The position numbers were made by a program, and so were the translations under genes. From Desulfitobacterium metallireducens DSM 15288 (GTDB lineage Bacteria > Bacillota > Desulfitobacteriia > Desulfitobacteriales > Desulfitobacteriaceae), in assembly GCF_000231405.2 (NCBI RefSeq), contig NZ_CP007032.1:1426001-1490000 (forward strand): 64,000 nt of DNA, written 5' to 3'. Within the stretch, counting starts at the first letter, position 1; the number at the start of each line of letters is the position of its first letter. The notes beneath the pieces are model-generated. The model did no database searches. It was not told the origin of the DNA and was given only the letters and a program-made list of their open reading frames with translations. This document shows, piece after piece, positions 46,312-54,713 of this stretch.

Positions 46312-46338
46312 AAAAAAGAGCCCGATGGCTCTTTTTTT
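46311..46338. terminator. bidirectional terminator between ANTAR gene and gap
   Basis: AAAAAAAGAGCC pairs with GGCTCTTTTTTT (12 pairs, CGAT loop), giving a T run on both strands. Confidence 0.93.
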
Positions 46339-46355
46339 GTACTATTAGGATAGGA

Positions 46356-47360
46356 CTATAATTGATTTCCAACCCATTCAACTAAGTCTACAACTCGGCA
46401 GGAATATCCCCATTCATTATCATACCAGGCAAGAACTTTTAATAAATTATCTTCCATAACCATAGTGGATAATCCGTCTACTGTTGTAGAAACGGAACTG
46501 CCATTAAAGTCACTGGAGACAAGCGGAAGCTCTGTATAATCCAGGATGCCCTCCAGAGCGCCACGACTTGCATCTCTAAAAACAGCATTTACCTCTTCTT
46601 TGGTGGTAGCTTTTTCAATTTCAACGACTAAATCCACTACAGAAACGTTGGGAGTAGGGACTCTCATTGCGAATCCGTTGAGTTTTCCTGCTAGTTCTGG
46701 GAGGACTAAAGAAACAGCTTTAGCTGCACCCGTAGTCGTAGGGATAATATTCATACCAGCAGCTCTTGCACGGCGAAAATCTTTATGCGATACGTCTAAT
46801 ATCTTTTGATCATTAGTATAGGAGTGAACTGTCGTCATGAATCCCCGTTTAATGTGAAAGGTTTCATTCAGTACTTTAGCCACGGGAGCTAAGCAGTTTG
46901 TAGTACAGGATGCATTTGAAATCACATGATGGATCATGGGGTCATAAGTTTTTTCATTGACTCCCATGACGATGGTGATATCTTCCTCCTTGCCAGGAGC
47001 ACTTATGACGACCTTCTTCGCTCCATTTTTAAGATGCTTTCTACATGCGGGGCCATTATTGAATTTTCCACTGGCTTCAATAACAACATCAACTCCTAGG
47101 TCTCCCCAGGGAATATCAGCGGGATCAGTATGAGAAACAACCTTAATCAGGTGATCATTGATTAGAAAGCCGCCCTCAGTATATTCAATTTTTCCAGGGA
47201 AAACACCATGAACAGAATCATATTTAAGTAAGTGGGGGAGGATTTCCCCTGAAGTTCGGTTATTAACTGCCACAATTTCTACATCCTTGCGCCCACTTGC
47301 TACTCTAAGAACATTCCTTCCGATTCGACCAAATCCGTTAATACCAACACGAATTGCCAA
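46356..47360 (-). CDS. gap: glyceraldehyde-3-phosphate dehydrogenase, probably NADP-capable
   Basis: The protein (334 aa) is a type I GAPDH with the Rossmann motif GINGFGRIGRN at 7-17 and catalytic C152 in SNASCTTNC. Two features are unusual. The Asp that normally binds the NAD ribose is Asn34 (AVNNRTSG). The usual LDLPHKD segment reads LDVSHKD, with Ser in place of Pro. These are positions known to switch NAD enzymes towards NADP. TTG 47360 follows AAGGGGTG; a GTG at 47369 overlaps that RBS and would add MRS. No pgk or tpi gene is next to it. Confidence 0.93.
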   Translation of the reverse strand: MAIRVGINGFGRIGRNVLRVASGRKDVEIVAVNNRTSGEILPHLLKYDSVHGVFPGKIEYTEGGFLINDHLIKVVSHTDPADIPWGDLGVDVVIEASGKFNNGPACRKHLKNGAKKVVISAPGKEEDITIVMGVNEKTYDPMIHHVISNASCTTNCLAPVAKVLNETFHIKRGFMTTVHSYTNDQKILDVSHKDFRRARAAGMNIIPTTTGAAKAVSLVLPELAGKLNGFAMRVPTPNVSVVDLVVEIEKATTKEEVNAVFRDASRGALEGILDYTELPLVSSDFNGSSVSTTVDGLSTMVMEDNLLKVLAWYDNEWGYSCRVVDLVEWVGNQL

Positions 47361-47402
47361 TGATCGCACCCCTTTTCTTTTAGTGGTATTTCTTGCATAG
47401 AT

Positions 47403-47431
47403 ATCTTAGCATTTTTTTGAGTATGACACAA
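47403..47431 (-). promoter_or_regulatory. possible promoter of gap
   Basis: On the minus strand: TTGTGT (47426-47431), 17-base spacer, TAAGAT (47403-47408), 43 bases before the TTG start. The -35 matches the consensus only partly. Confidence 0.4.
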
Positions 47432-47570
47432 TTATTTTTTATGCATTACTTTATTCCTTAAGTGATTTTATTGTGACATACTTTAGGACTGATTTTTTTG
47501 ATTATACAAACTTTTTATTCGAGTCTAAATGAGGTAAACTAAAGCTATTAACGTCAAGGAGGATTTGAAA

Positions 47571-47999
47571 ATGCAAGTTAAAGTTAGAAATATTAAAGGA
47601 ATGCATTTTGAAGGAGAAGGACAATCAAAAATCCGTACCCAAATCGATTCAAGTGTAACGAACGGTGGAAGTGGTATAGGATCGAGCCCGATGGAAATGG
47701 TACTCATGGCTATAGCAGGTTGTAGTGGTATGGATGTTGTATCCATTTTGGAGAAAATGCGTATTCACTATCAACGCTTTGAAATTACCGTCCAGGGCGA
47801 CCGAGCAGCTGAGCATCCAAGGGTTTTTACGGATATCGAAGTTGAATATCAATTTTGGGGCGAAGGGCTTGAAGAGGAGCATGTTCAACAAAATTTAAAG
47901 CGAGCTATTGATTTATCCGTGGAAAAATACTGTAGCGTTGCCAACATGATTGACAAAGTTGCTAATTTAACGTACAAATTGGAAATCAACCCAAAATGA
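47571..47999 (+). CDS. OsmC/Ohr-family protein
   Basis: The protein (142 aa) has the OsmC fold. The first reactive-site region reads AIAGCSGMDVVSILEKMR (about 46-63), holding the Cys expected to attack peroxides. A second Cys lies in VEKYCSVANMI near 123. Family members detoxify organic hydroperoxides or handle sulfur species. ATG 47571 follows AAGGAGG at the normal distance; a TTG at 47565 is too close. The stop codon lies within a 12-base tandem repeat. Confidence 0.88.
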   Translation: MQVKVRNIKGMHFEGEGQSKIRTQIDSSVTNGGSGIGSSPMEMVLMAIAGCSGMDVVSILEKMRIHYQRFEITVQGDRAAEHPRVFTDIEVEYQFWGEGLEEEHVQQNLKRAIDLSVEKYCSVANMIDKVANLTYKLEINPK

Positions 48000-48014
48000 A
48001 GGCCAAAATGAAGG
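47991..48014 (+). repeat. 12-base tandem repeat over the osmC stop codon
   Basis: CCAAAATGAAGG occurs twice in tandem (47991-48002 and 48003-48014); the first copy contains the osmC stop. A further copy of AAAATGAAGGCC lies at 48082-48093, inside the leader of the next gene. Confidence 0.85.
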
Positions 48015-48035
48015 GAATTTGATAATTATGAACTA

Positions 48036-48064
48036 TTGAATGAATATAGCTCATTTGCTATACT
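48036..48064 (+). promoter_or_regulatory. sigma-A promoter of the glycosidase-like gene
   Basis: -35 TTGAAT (48036-48041), 17-base spacer, -10 TATACT (48059-48064). The start site would be near 48071, only about 17 bases before a terminator hairpin. Confidence 0.72.
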
Positions 48065-48087
48065 AATGTGTATCGATGTTGAAAATG

Positions 48088-48123
48088 AAGGCCGCACTCA
48101 TATCAAGGCGGCTTGTTTTTTTG
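48088..48123 (+). terminator. terminator in the leader (possible attenuator)
   Basis: AGGCCGC (48089-48095) pairs with GCGGCTT (48108-48114), seven pairs including one G-T, across a 12-base loop. Seven Ts follow (48116-48122). It lies between the promoter at 48036 and the coding start at 48181. Confidence 0.68.
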
Positions 48124-48180
48124 AGTAGATTTAAGAATAAACTATTTATATCAAGAAATAGAGGAGAAAAGGAATTTAAT

Positions 48181-49161
48181 ATGAAAAAAAGGAAAATGAG
48201 GACTCAAAAAATCCGTTGGAAGATGATTATTTCCTTTATTGCATTTAATCTTGTTTGCGTAACTATCCTCGCTCCCTTTATTGTTTTTTGGGGACCCTTC
48301 GAAGCGATAAAAGTAATGGCGGTTGGCTCTATTGCAACTTCTCGACATCCGCAGGTTGTTCAACTTTTTCTTTCTGAAGAAAAAATTAGTGAAATCATGC
48401 ATACGTATGATTCTGCTGGTGCATCAACGGGTCTAAATGTTGAGACCGCTCAAGTGATGAATGATCCATCCTCAGGTATAACGATTGAGGATATAAAGGG
48501 TCAGAATTTCAAAGGAAAAGTGATGCTCATTAAAGATCCGACGCGGATCAAGGTTGCAGTGACTCAGGAAATTGGAGTTGCTGGTGAACGATTGAGTGAT
48601 TTCGTTAAGGATACCAATGCTGTTGCTGCAATTAACGCGGGGGGCTTCTATGACCTCAATGGAAAAGGAAATGGAGCTTTTCCTGATGGGCTAACAGTTC
48701 ATAATGGAGATATTGTTCACAACAATGTCGATAATAATCAAGTCAATCTAATAGCGCTTGATAAGAAAGGCCAATTGACAATTGGGGATATGTCAGCCGA
48801 TCAAATTGCTCATAACAACATTCTAGAAGCCGTAACTTTCGGACCCAATCTTGTGGTTAATGGTCAACCTGTAGTTTCTGGAGACGGAGGGTGGGGGATA
48901 GCTCCACGAACTGGTATCGGCCAAAAAGCGGATGGGACAATAATCTTTGTAGTAATTGATGGTCGACAACCTACTTGGAGTATTGGCGCAACTTTACGCG
49001 ATATGATGAACGTCTTTATCGAGTATGATGCCGTGAATGCGGTTAATTTAGATGGTGGATCTTCTTCTGAGATGGTTTATAATGGTAAGGTCATGAACAA
49101 ACTCTGGAATGTATTTGGAGAACGTTATCTTCCAACAGCTTTTGTTGTGTTGCCAAAATAA
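48181..49161 (+). CDS. exported phosphodiester glycosidase-like protein (NAGPA domain)
   Basis: The protein (326 aa) has a basic N-terminus and one membrane segment (about residues 14-37). A NAGPA/phosphodiester glycosidase domain follows (exopolysaccharide-biosynthesis type). Signature stretches are AAINAGGFYDLNGKGNGAFPDGL, FGPNLVVNGQPVV, PRTGIGQKADGTIIFVVIDGR and the final AVNLDGGSSSEMVYNG. Such enzymes trim sugar-phosphate linkages, likely on wall or capsule polymers. ATG 48181 follows GGAGAAAAGGA; the frame is open upstream but would translate the terminator hairpin. Confidence 0.85.
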   Translation: MKKRKMRTQKIRWKMIISFIAFNLVCVTILAPFIVFWGPFEAIKVMAVGSIATSRHPQVVQLFLSEEKISEIMHTYDSAGASTGLNVETAQVMNDPSSGITIEDIKGQNFKGKVMLIKDPTRIKVAVTQEIGVAGERLSDFVKDTNAVAAINAGGFYDLNGKGNGAFPDGLTVHNGDIVHNNVDNNQVNLIALDKKGQLTIGDMSADQIAHNNILEAVTFGPNLVVNGQPVVSGDGGWGIAPRTGIGQKADGTIIFVVIDGRQPTWSIGATLRDMMNVFIEYDAVNAVNLDGGSSSEMVYNGKVMNKLWNVFGERYLPTAFVVLPK

Positions 49162-49201
49162 CCCTCTGAGGTAAAGAAGGAATTGAAAAGGGGAAACACT
49201 C

Positions 49202-50494
49202 GTGAAAAAAAAGCTTCGAATGATCGTGAGCTGGACCCTCGTGTCCTTAATGCTACAAATTCCAACTTATTATTTGTTAAATCGTCAAATTGAAAAAGTG
49301 ATGACTCCACCCGAAACACAGGTGGTTGTTCGCACTTTAAAAACGAATATTCCAGGTAAGTCCTTTGAAAATATGCAGATTTCCTATGCTAAGGATTATA
49401 TCGCCTATGAAGATGATGGTGTGCTGAAGGTTTACAACCTCGAACAAGAAAAGCAGATATTCTCAAAAGCAGCACCAGGTAATGACAAGAATTTAGGAGT
49501 TCTCTATTTTCAATGGTTGCCAGATCGAAATACTTTAATTTACTTTTATGCTCGAAAGAATCCTAATCCTGTGACGACTGAAGTTGTACCGGTGGACCCT
49601 ACACCAAACTCGCAATCAACTACGTCTGAGAGTTCAGGTACTCAAAATACTGCCCGTACACAATCCAATCCTTCGACGCAAGCTACAAATTCTAATACGA
49701 TTAAGACAGAGGATCCGCATCAAGCTTCTACAGTACCTACAAAACCTGCTCAACAGCAGCGAGTAGTTACACGCTATAATAATCCTCAAATAACCGATCT
49801 TTATACGTTAGAATTACCAGAGAGTAGTGACACGACGACTCAGCCAGATGATCGATTTAATGAGAGTATCAATAGTTTCCCTACTGGCGGAAAAATTACC
49901 AATATGGTCGTCTCAACGTTTACTAATCTAATGTATCTGACCATTAAGAGTGGCACAAATCTTCAACTGATGGAAATTGATGTTATGAAAAATGTAAGAA
50001 ATTTAAATCGTTCAGCTGAAGTTATTACAGAAACTGCTGCTTCTGATAAATTTGGAACGCTTTATATTGAAAGCAAAATTGGAAAATTAAAGACGATTCA
50101 AGCGCTTGAGGGTTCGAAACGCCAAACTATTTCTGACGATGAAAAGGAGACAATTCTCGGAAATCGGGAGGGTACCCTTTATCTTGGTAAGATTGAGGGT
50201 AATAATCTTGTCCAAATTCGCGCAGCAGCTGAGAACGCAGATTCTGCAAAGCTAGAATTTAAGACGGTGTGGGAAGGATCAATCCCCTTCGAAAATTCTA
50301 AAGTTATTATTGGTATAAATAAACAGATTGTGATTTACTCTAATCAAATAGCCAATATCATTCAAAGTGATGGTCAACAAAAGCAAGTAAACTTATCAGG
50401 AAAAGAGAATTTTATCTCCCAAGATGGTGCAGAACTTGTAGAACTTACTCCTAATGGAAATACAACGGATATTGAGCTTAAACCTCTTGAGTGA
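49202..50494 (+). CDS. unknown exported protein, beta-propeller-like
   Basis: The protein (430 aa) has a short basic start and a membrane segment (about residues 9-23), so the bulk should lie outside the cell. Residues 50-115 read like propeller blades (DYIAYEDDGVLKVYNLEQE, then LGVLYFQWLPDRNTLIYFY). A Ser/Thr/Gln-rich spacer (about 125-175) follows. More blade-like repeats come next (ITNMVVSTFTNLMYLTI, GTLYLGKIEGNNLVQI). I do not know the family. GTG 49202 lies 40 bases after the glycosidase-like gene, so a joint role in envelope polymers is plausible. Confidence 0.7.
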   Translation: MKKKLRMIVSWTLVSLMLQIPTYYLLNRQIEKVMTPPETQVVVRTLKTNIPGKSFENMQISYAKDYIAYEDDGVLKVYNLEQEKQIFSKAAPGNDKNLGVLYFQWLPDRNTLIYFYARKNPNPVTTEVVPVDPTPNSQSTTSESSGTQNTARTQSNPSTQATNSNTIKTEDPHQASTVPTKPAQQQRVVTRYNNPQITDLYTLELPESSDTTTQPDDRFNESINSFPTGGKITNMVVSTFTNLMYLTIKSGTNLQLMEIDVMKNVRNLNRSAEVITETAASDKFGTLYIESKIGKLKTIQALEGSKRQTISDDEKETILGNREGTLYLGKIEGNNLVQIRAAAENADSAKLEFKTVWEGSIPFENSKVIIGINKQIVIYSNQIANIIQSDGQQKQVNLSGKENFISQDGAELVELTPNGNTTDIELKPLE

Positions 50495-50517
50495 CTTGTG
50501 AGACGGCAATAATCATT

Positions 50518-50570
50518 AAAAAGGGTCATCCCTGGAAGGTTTTATTTCTGGGAATGTCCCTTTTGTCTTT
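50518..50570. terminator. terminator between convergent genes
   Basis: AAAAGGG with CCCTTTT and an inner CCC/GGG form the stem. T-rich tails lie on both strands. It serves the exported protein gene (plus) and the UPF0182 gene (minus). Confidence 0.75.
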
Positions 50571-50590
50571 TGATGCATTTATCAGTTCAT

Positions 50591-53359
50591 TTATGGATCA
50601 GTACCAGATGAGGGTTCAGGTTGTAAAGACTTCAATTGGGTTTCCAGTTGATCTAAGATTCCTCGAAGTTGGTTCATTTGCTCTAAAATATTTGCGACAT
50701 CAACAGGTCCCATGGTCGAGGAATTCGCAGCGAGAGCTGGAGTTTGCATCGAAACGGGTGTTGAGACACTGTTGCCTGCTTTCAGTTGAGGAACATCTGG
50801 TCCAAAAATTTGCGTTAGAGCCTCTCCCAAGGTTTCTGTCATGACCAGCTTATCTTCATAGACCATGATTACCCGCTTCATTTCAGGAATGCTTCCACCT
50901 TGAGTAGCTTGCAGGTAAATAGGTTCGATATAAATGAAGTTTCCTTGAACAGGTAATACCAGAAGATTACCTCGGATAACATTCGAACCTTGTTGATTCC
51001 AAAGCGCTAGTTGTTCCGAAATATCAGGATCTTGGTCGATCCTTGATTCGACTTGGAGAGGTCCATCGACCTCGGTGTTTTTCGGAAGTTTATACAAAAG
51101 GAGTTCTCCGTAATGATCATCATCCATGCGGGCTGCCATCCAGGCGATCATATTATTGCGTGTGTTAGTACTACTAGAAGCGGGAGTAAACGGTAACATT
51201 AAAACGTACTCGGATTGTCCGGTGCCGGGAATTTGGAGTATCGTATAATAAGGATCAATGTCATGAGGTTGAGAACTGAAAAGTTCTTTAGAGATATCCC
51301 AAGCGTCCTCTTTGTTGTAAAATACTGTAGGGTCAGTCATATGAAAGTTCTTTAGCATATTGCTTTGAATGGTAAATAAAGTTTCTGGATAACGCAAGTG
51401 AGATTTTAGGCTTGGGGGCATCTGGGATAAACTTTTGAATACTCCCGGAAATATTTTCTGATAGGTTTGTAAAATGGGTTCCTGAGGACTGATAGCGTAA
51501 AAATCAACAGTTCCATCATAAGCATCAACCACGATTTTAACGGAATTGCGGATGTAATTTAGATTAAGATTAGAATTAGTATAGTTACTTGAGTAAGGTA
51601 AGGCATTTGATGTAGTATAAGCGTCGATAATCCATTTGAGGCGTCCTTGATCGATGATAAGATAAGGATCAGGGTCGTATTTTAGAAAAGGGGCAAGTTT
51701 TTGGACACGTTCTATGATGTTTCGATGTAATAAGATCCGACTTTGGAAGTTGACTTCATTGGCCAAATAGAAGCGAGCGGTTCCATGTTTGAGTGAAAGC
51801 ATTAATTTATTAAATGGAGTTAAATGAATTCCCGTTATGCCCTCATAGTTGCTCTCTGCGTTCATATTCCCTTGCGGATAATCAAATTCTTTGATAGTAG
51901 TGTTTACAACCACCCAATCATTGGTCAATTCTCCATAATAAATACGCGGTTCTTTAAGATAAAACTCAGGGTGCACTGTGTTTGGCGGAACATCCTTAAT
52001 CGCGAAACTTGGAAGGCCTTCAGTGGTAACTTCATTGGCAAAAGAGGCAGCAACTCCATAACCGTGAGTATATTTAAAACGAAGATTAACAAATGTCTTA
52101 GCATTGCTATCCAAATCGTCAGTGGATAGTTCTCGAGCAGAAAGCATAACTTGTCGATTCTCTCCCTCGATGGGATAGCGATCAATGTCAATATCATTGA
52201 ACTTATAATAAAGTCTGATTCCCTGCTTTTGAGTAAAAGTTTTGAGTAAGGGACGGGGATCATTGAGACGAATATTGTTCAGGGTGGCTTGTTCGTTATT
52301 GAGGACTAGAGATGTCAATGGTACATCCCCTTGATAATTCTGCTCTTGAATTAAATCCAAACCATAGCCAAAACGGGTCATCGCAATTTCATTTTGAATA
52401 TATGGGGTTTCCTTTGCTAATTCATTCGGTATGACGATAAAAAACTGGATCAAAGTAGGATACACTCCATAGAGAAGGGAGCCGGCGACAATGAGGGAGA
52501 CAAGAGGAACAGTTAAGAGTCTTACTTCATGTAAAAAGAGAGCAAAGAAGGCGGCCAGAAAGCCGAGATTGCTTAATACGACAAGAAAGTTTAAGACGGG
52601 TAAATTAGCCGTTAAATCAGTATAGCCTGCACCGACCACATGGCCGTGCTGTGAATAGAGGAGTTGATACTTATCTAAATAGTAGCCAAATGCTCTAAGA
52701 ACAAACAGCACAGAAAATAATAAAGCGAGATGACGCCGTGCTACAGAACTAATACCTATAGCATCTCGTTTCCAAAATTTTAAAGTGTGAAAATGTAAAA
52801 CACCAGTTACTGTATAAAATAGCGTAGTGAAAAAAGTAAGAATAAAAAAGGGGCCATAGAAAGCGTTATAAATCGTTTGAAGAAAGGGTAATTGGAAAAA
52901 GTAGAAGCCTAAATTCTTTCCAAAGACAGGGTCCTCTTGACCAAAAGGGGTATATTTTATAAAAGAAAGAACTTCCAGCCAACCCGTAAATCCTGCGATA
53001 AAACTTACTCCGAAACTGACCAAAGCGGAAATAACAAGTAGCCATATCGTGACACGTTTTTGGCTTAAATGATAAACTGGACGGTCCATTTCATGTACTA
53101 CTCGAAGGCGATTTCTCAGCTTTTCGGTAACAAAGGTCAAAATAGAATGACGAATCGAGAAGAGTGTCCCTGCAATAAAGAGGAAGAGAATCGTCCCATT
53201 TACAATTTGAATAAGTGCTTTACTTAGGAGTGGAGTCCAAAATAGTTGCTCATAGCCCAAATCTTTAAACCACAACCAATCTTCATATAAGCCGCTCGAA
53301 GCTGTTAAAAATATGATCAGAAAAACAACTCCAACGATAATCCTTATAATACGGCTCAA
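50591..53359 (-). CDS. UPF0182 family integral membrane protein
   Basis: The protein (922 aa) matches the UPF0182/COG1615 layout. Seven or so membrane segments fill the first 320 residues (starting IIVGVVFLIIFLTA). A large extracytoplasmic domain follows, with typical stretches such as HPEFYLKEPRIYYGELTNDWVVV and YVLMLPFTPASSSTNTRNNMIAWMAARMD. The function is unknown in all species. A Pro/Gln/Ser-rich, partly coiled tail ends it. On the minus strand AAAGGAGG precedes ATG 53359. It diverges from trxB. Confidence 0.92.
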   Translation of the reverse strand: MSRIIRIIVGVVFLIIFLTASSGLYEDWLWFKDLGYEQLFWTPLLSKALIQIVNGTILFLFIAGTLFSIRHSILTFVTEKLRNRLRVVHEMDRPVYHLSQKRVTIWLLVISALVSFGVSFIAGFTGWLEVLSFIKYTPFGQEDPVFGKNLGFYFFQLPFLQTIYNAFYGPFFILTFFTTLFYTVTGVLHFHTLKFWKRDAIGISSVARRHLALLFSVLFVLRAFGYYLDKYQLLYSQHGHVVGAGYTDLTANLPVLNFLVVLSNLGFLAAFFALFLHEVRLLTVPLVSLIVAGSLLYGVYPTLIQFFIVIPNELAKETPYIQNEIAMTRFGYGLDLIQEQNYQGDVPLTSLVLNNEQATLNNIRLNDPRPLLKTFTQKQGIRLYYKFNDIDIDRYPIEGENRQVMLSARELSTDDLDSNAKTFVNLRFKYTHGYGVAASFANEVTTEGLPSFAIKDVPPNTVHPEFYLKEPRIYYGELTNDWVVVNTTIKEFDYPQGNMNAESNYEGITGIHLTPFNKLMLSLKHGTARFYLANEVNFQSRILLHRNIIERVQKLAPFLKYDPDPYLIIDQGRLKWIIDAYTTSNALPYSSNYTNSNLNLNYIRNSVKIVVDAYDGTVDFYAISPQEPILQTYQKIFPGVFKSLSQMPPSLKSHLRYPETLFTIQSNMLKNFHMTDPTVFYNKEDAWDISKELFSSQPHDIDPYYTILQIPGTGQSEYVLMLPFTPASSSTNTRNNMIAWMAARMDDDHYGELLLYKLPKNTEVDGPLQVESRIDQDPDISEQLALWNQQGSNVIRGNLLVLPVQGNFIYIEPIYLQATQGGSIPEMKRVIMVYEDKLVMTETLGEALTQIFGPDVPQLKAGNSVSTPVSMQTPALAANSSTMGPVDVANILEQMNQLRGILDQLETQLKSLQPEPSSGTDP

Positions 53360-53504
53360 AATTAGACCTCCTTTGATATCAGACTTGATATTGTGCCCAA
53401 TTTGAAATGTTTTAATATAATTACGTTTATATTCTTCTGGTGGAATGAAAATACCTTCATCAAAGGCTGGAGTAAATATATCCTCTTTATTTTTTTGGCA
53501 ACTA

Positions 53505-53513
53505 TGTTATACT
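53505..53513 (+). promoter_or_regulatory. extended -10 promoter of trxB
   Basis: TG-T-TATACT (53505-53513) is an extended -10 element. The -35 position holds only TTTATT (53486-53491, 16-base spacer). Transcription would start inside the palindrome at 53518-53534. Confidence 0.6.
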
Positions 53514-53517
53514 AGAG

Positions 53518-53534
53518 ATACCCATATGGGGTAT
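53518..53534. promoter_or_regulatory. CsoR/CstR-like operator before trxB
   Basis: ATACCCATATGGGGTAT has perfect 6-base arms (ATACCC/GGGTAT). It closely resembles the pseudo-palindromes bound by the CsoR family, including the copper sensor CsoR and the persulfide sensor CstR (TACCC...GGGGTA core). It begins 4 bases after the -10 box, so a bound repressor would cover the start site. No csoR-type gene is in the window. Confidence 0.6.
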
Positions 53535-53559
53535 AAACTATCAACTGGGAGTGTTTGCT

Positions 53560-54474
53560 ATGTATGATGTCCTAATTATAGGAGCGGGTCCAGCAGGACT
53601 GACCGCTGCAATTTATTCCGCCCGCGGTGGATTAAAGACGGGTATTATTGAAATGGGAATGCCTGGAGGACAGGCTGCATCGACTGAAAAAATTGAAAAT
53701 TATCCGGGATTTCCAGAAGGAATCGGCGGCTATGAACTGATGAATAAATTCCATCAACAAGCGGAAGCCTATGGTGCTGAATTTATATTTGAGGAGGTTC
53801 AAACGTTTGAACTTCAAGCATCTGTTAAAAAAATCCATACGGATTCTAAATCTTTAGAGTCCAAGACCGTAATCATCGCTGCAGGTTCAAAACCACGTTC
53901 TTTGAATATTCCTGGAGAAGATACTTTTCATGGCCGAGGCGTTTCATACTGTGCAACTTGTGACGGCGCTTTTTTTAGAGGTAAAAAAGTAGTCGTGATA
54001 GGTGGAGGTGACTCAGCTTTAGAAGAAGGAACTTATCTTACTAAATTTGCTGATGAGGTGACCATTGTTCATCGACGTGCAGAATTTCGTGCAGCCCAAA
54101 TTGCGGTAGAACGTGCTAAAAATAATTCTAAAATCAAATTTGTTTATAATTCGATTCCCGAAGAAATATTAGGAATTGACCATGTTGAAGGGATAAGAAT
54201 ACGAAATCTTCAAACAGAAGAAACGACGATCTTGCCTGTAGATGGAGTATTCGTTTATGTTGGGACAGAACCCAATGATAAATTTATTCAAGGAGAACTT
54301 GAAGTCGGAGAGAGGGGCTATATAAAAACAGGAAATCTTCTCCAAACGAATATCGAGGGCGTTTTTGCCGCAGGTGATATTCGTGATACCCCTTTGCGTC
54401 AAGTTGCGACTGCCGTTGGAGATGGTGCTCTTGCAGCTGTTGAAGTCGAAAAATACTTGGCCCACCAGAAATAA
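53560..54474 (+). CDS. trxB: thioredoxin reductase
   Basis: TrxB passes electrons from NADPH to thioredoxin. The protein (304 aa) has the FAD motif GAGPAG at 8-13 and the redox pair C131-A-T-C134 (SYCATCDGAFF). The NADPH site is GGGDSALEEGTYL with VHRRAEFRA, the usual HRRxxxR pattern for NADPH. The closing FAD motif is GVFAAGDIRDTPLRQ. ATG 53560 lies 8 bases after GGGAG; a GTG at 53551 overlaps the RBS. It stands alone between its operator and a terminator. Confidence 0.95.
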   Translation: MYDVLIIGAGPAGLTAAIYSARGGLKTGIIEMGMPGGQAASTEKIENYPGFPEGIGGYELMNKFHQQAEAYGAEFIFEEVQTFELQASVKKIHTDSKSLESKTVIIAAGSKPRSLNIPGEDTFHGRGVSYCATCDGAFFRGKKVVVIGGGDSALEEGTYLTKFADEVTIVHRRAEFRAAQIAVERAKNNSKIKFVYNSIPEEILGIDHVEGIRIRNLQTEETTILPVDGVFVYVGTEPNDKFIQGELEVGERGYIKTGNLLQTNIEGVFAAGDIRDTPLRQVATAVGDGALAAVEVEKYLAHQK

Positions 54475-54490
54475 TAAGGCATTTAAAGTA

Positions 54491-54524
54491 AAAGGCACTG
54501 TAAAATACAGTGCTTTTTATTTTG
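54491..54524 (+). terminator. terminator of trxB
   Basis: GCACTGTA pairs with TACAGTGC around an AAA loop, then TTTTTATTTT. Confidence 0.9.
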
Positions 54525-54617
54525 ATTTTCACAATACACTATAATGCTAAATTTTAACATTATGTTTCAGATATTTCAAAATGTTTTAATATATTAGAAT
54601 TTCCTGGCCAGAAATGC

Positions 54618-54646
54618 TTGTATTTTTCACAAGTTTGTACTATCAT
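54618..54646 (+). promoter_or_regulatory. promoter of the etf/fix operon
   Basis: -35 TTGTAT (54618-54623), 17-base spacer, -10 TATCAT (54641-54646), about 68 bases before etfB. Confidence 0.6.
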
Positions 54647-54713
54647 TTATTGTGTTAACGTTTAAGAAGAAGTTCACAAGTGATCAAGACAGAAGGATGA
54701 GGAGGGAGCTAGT

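Noticed and set aside
50491-50844. 117-codon plus-strand open frame at the end of the UPF0182 gene
   Set aside because: It runs through the terminator and lies antisense to the UPF0182 coding region.
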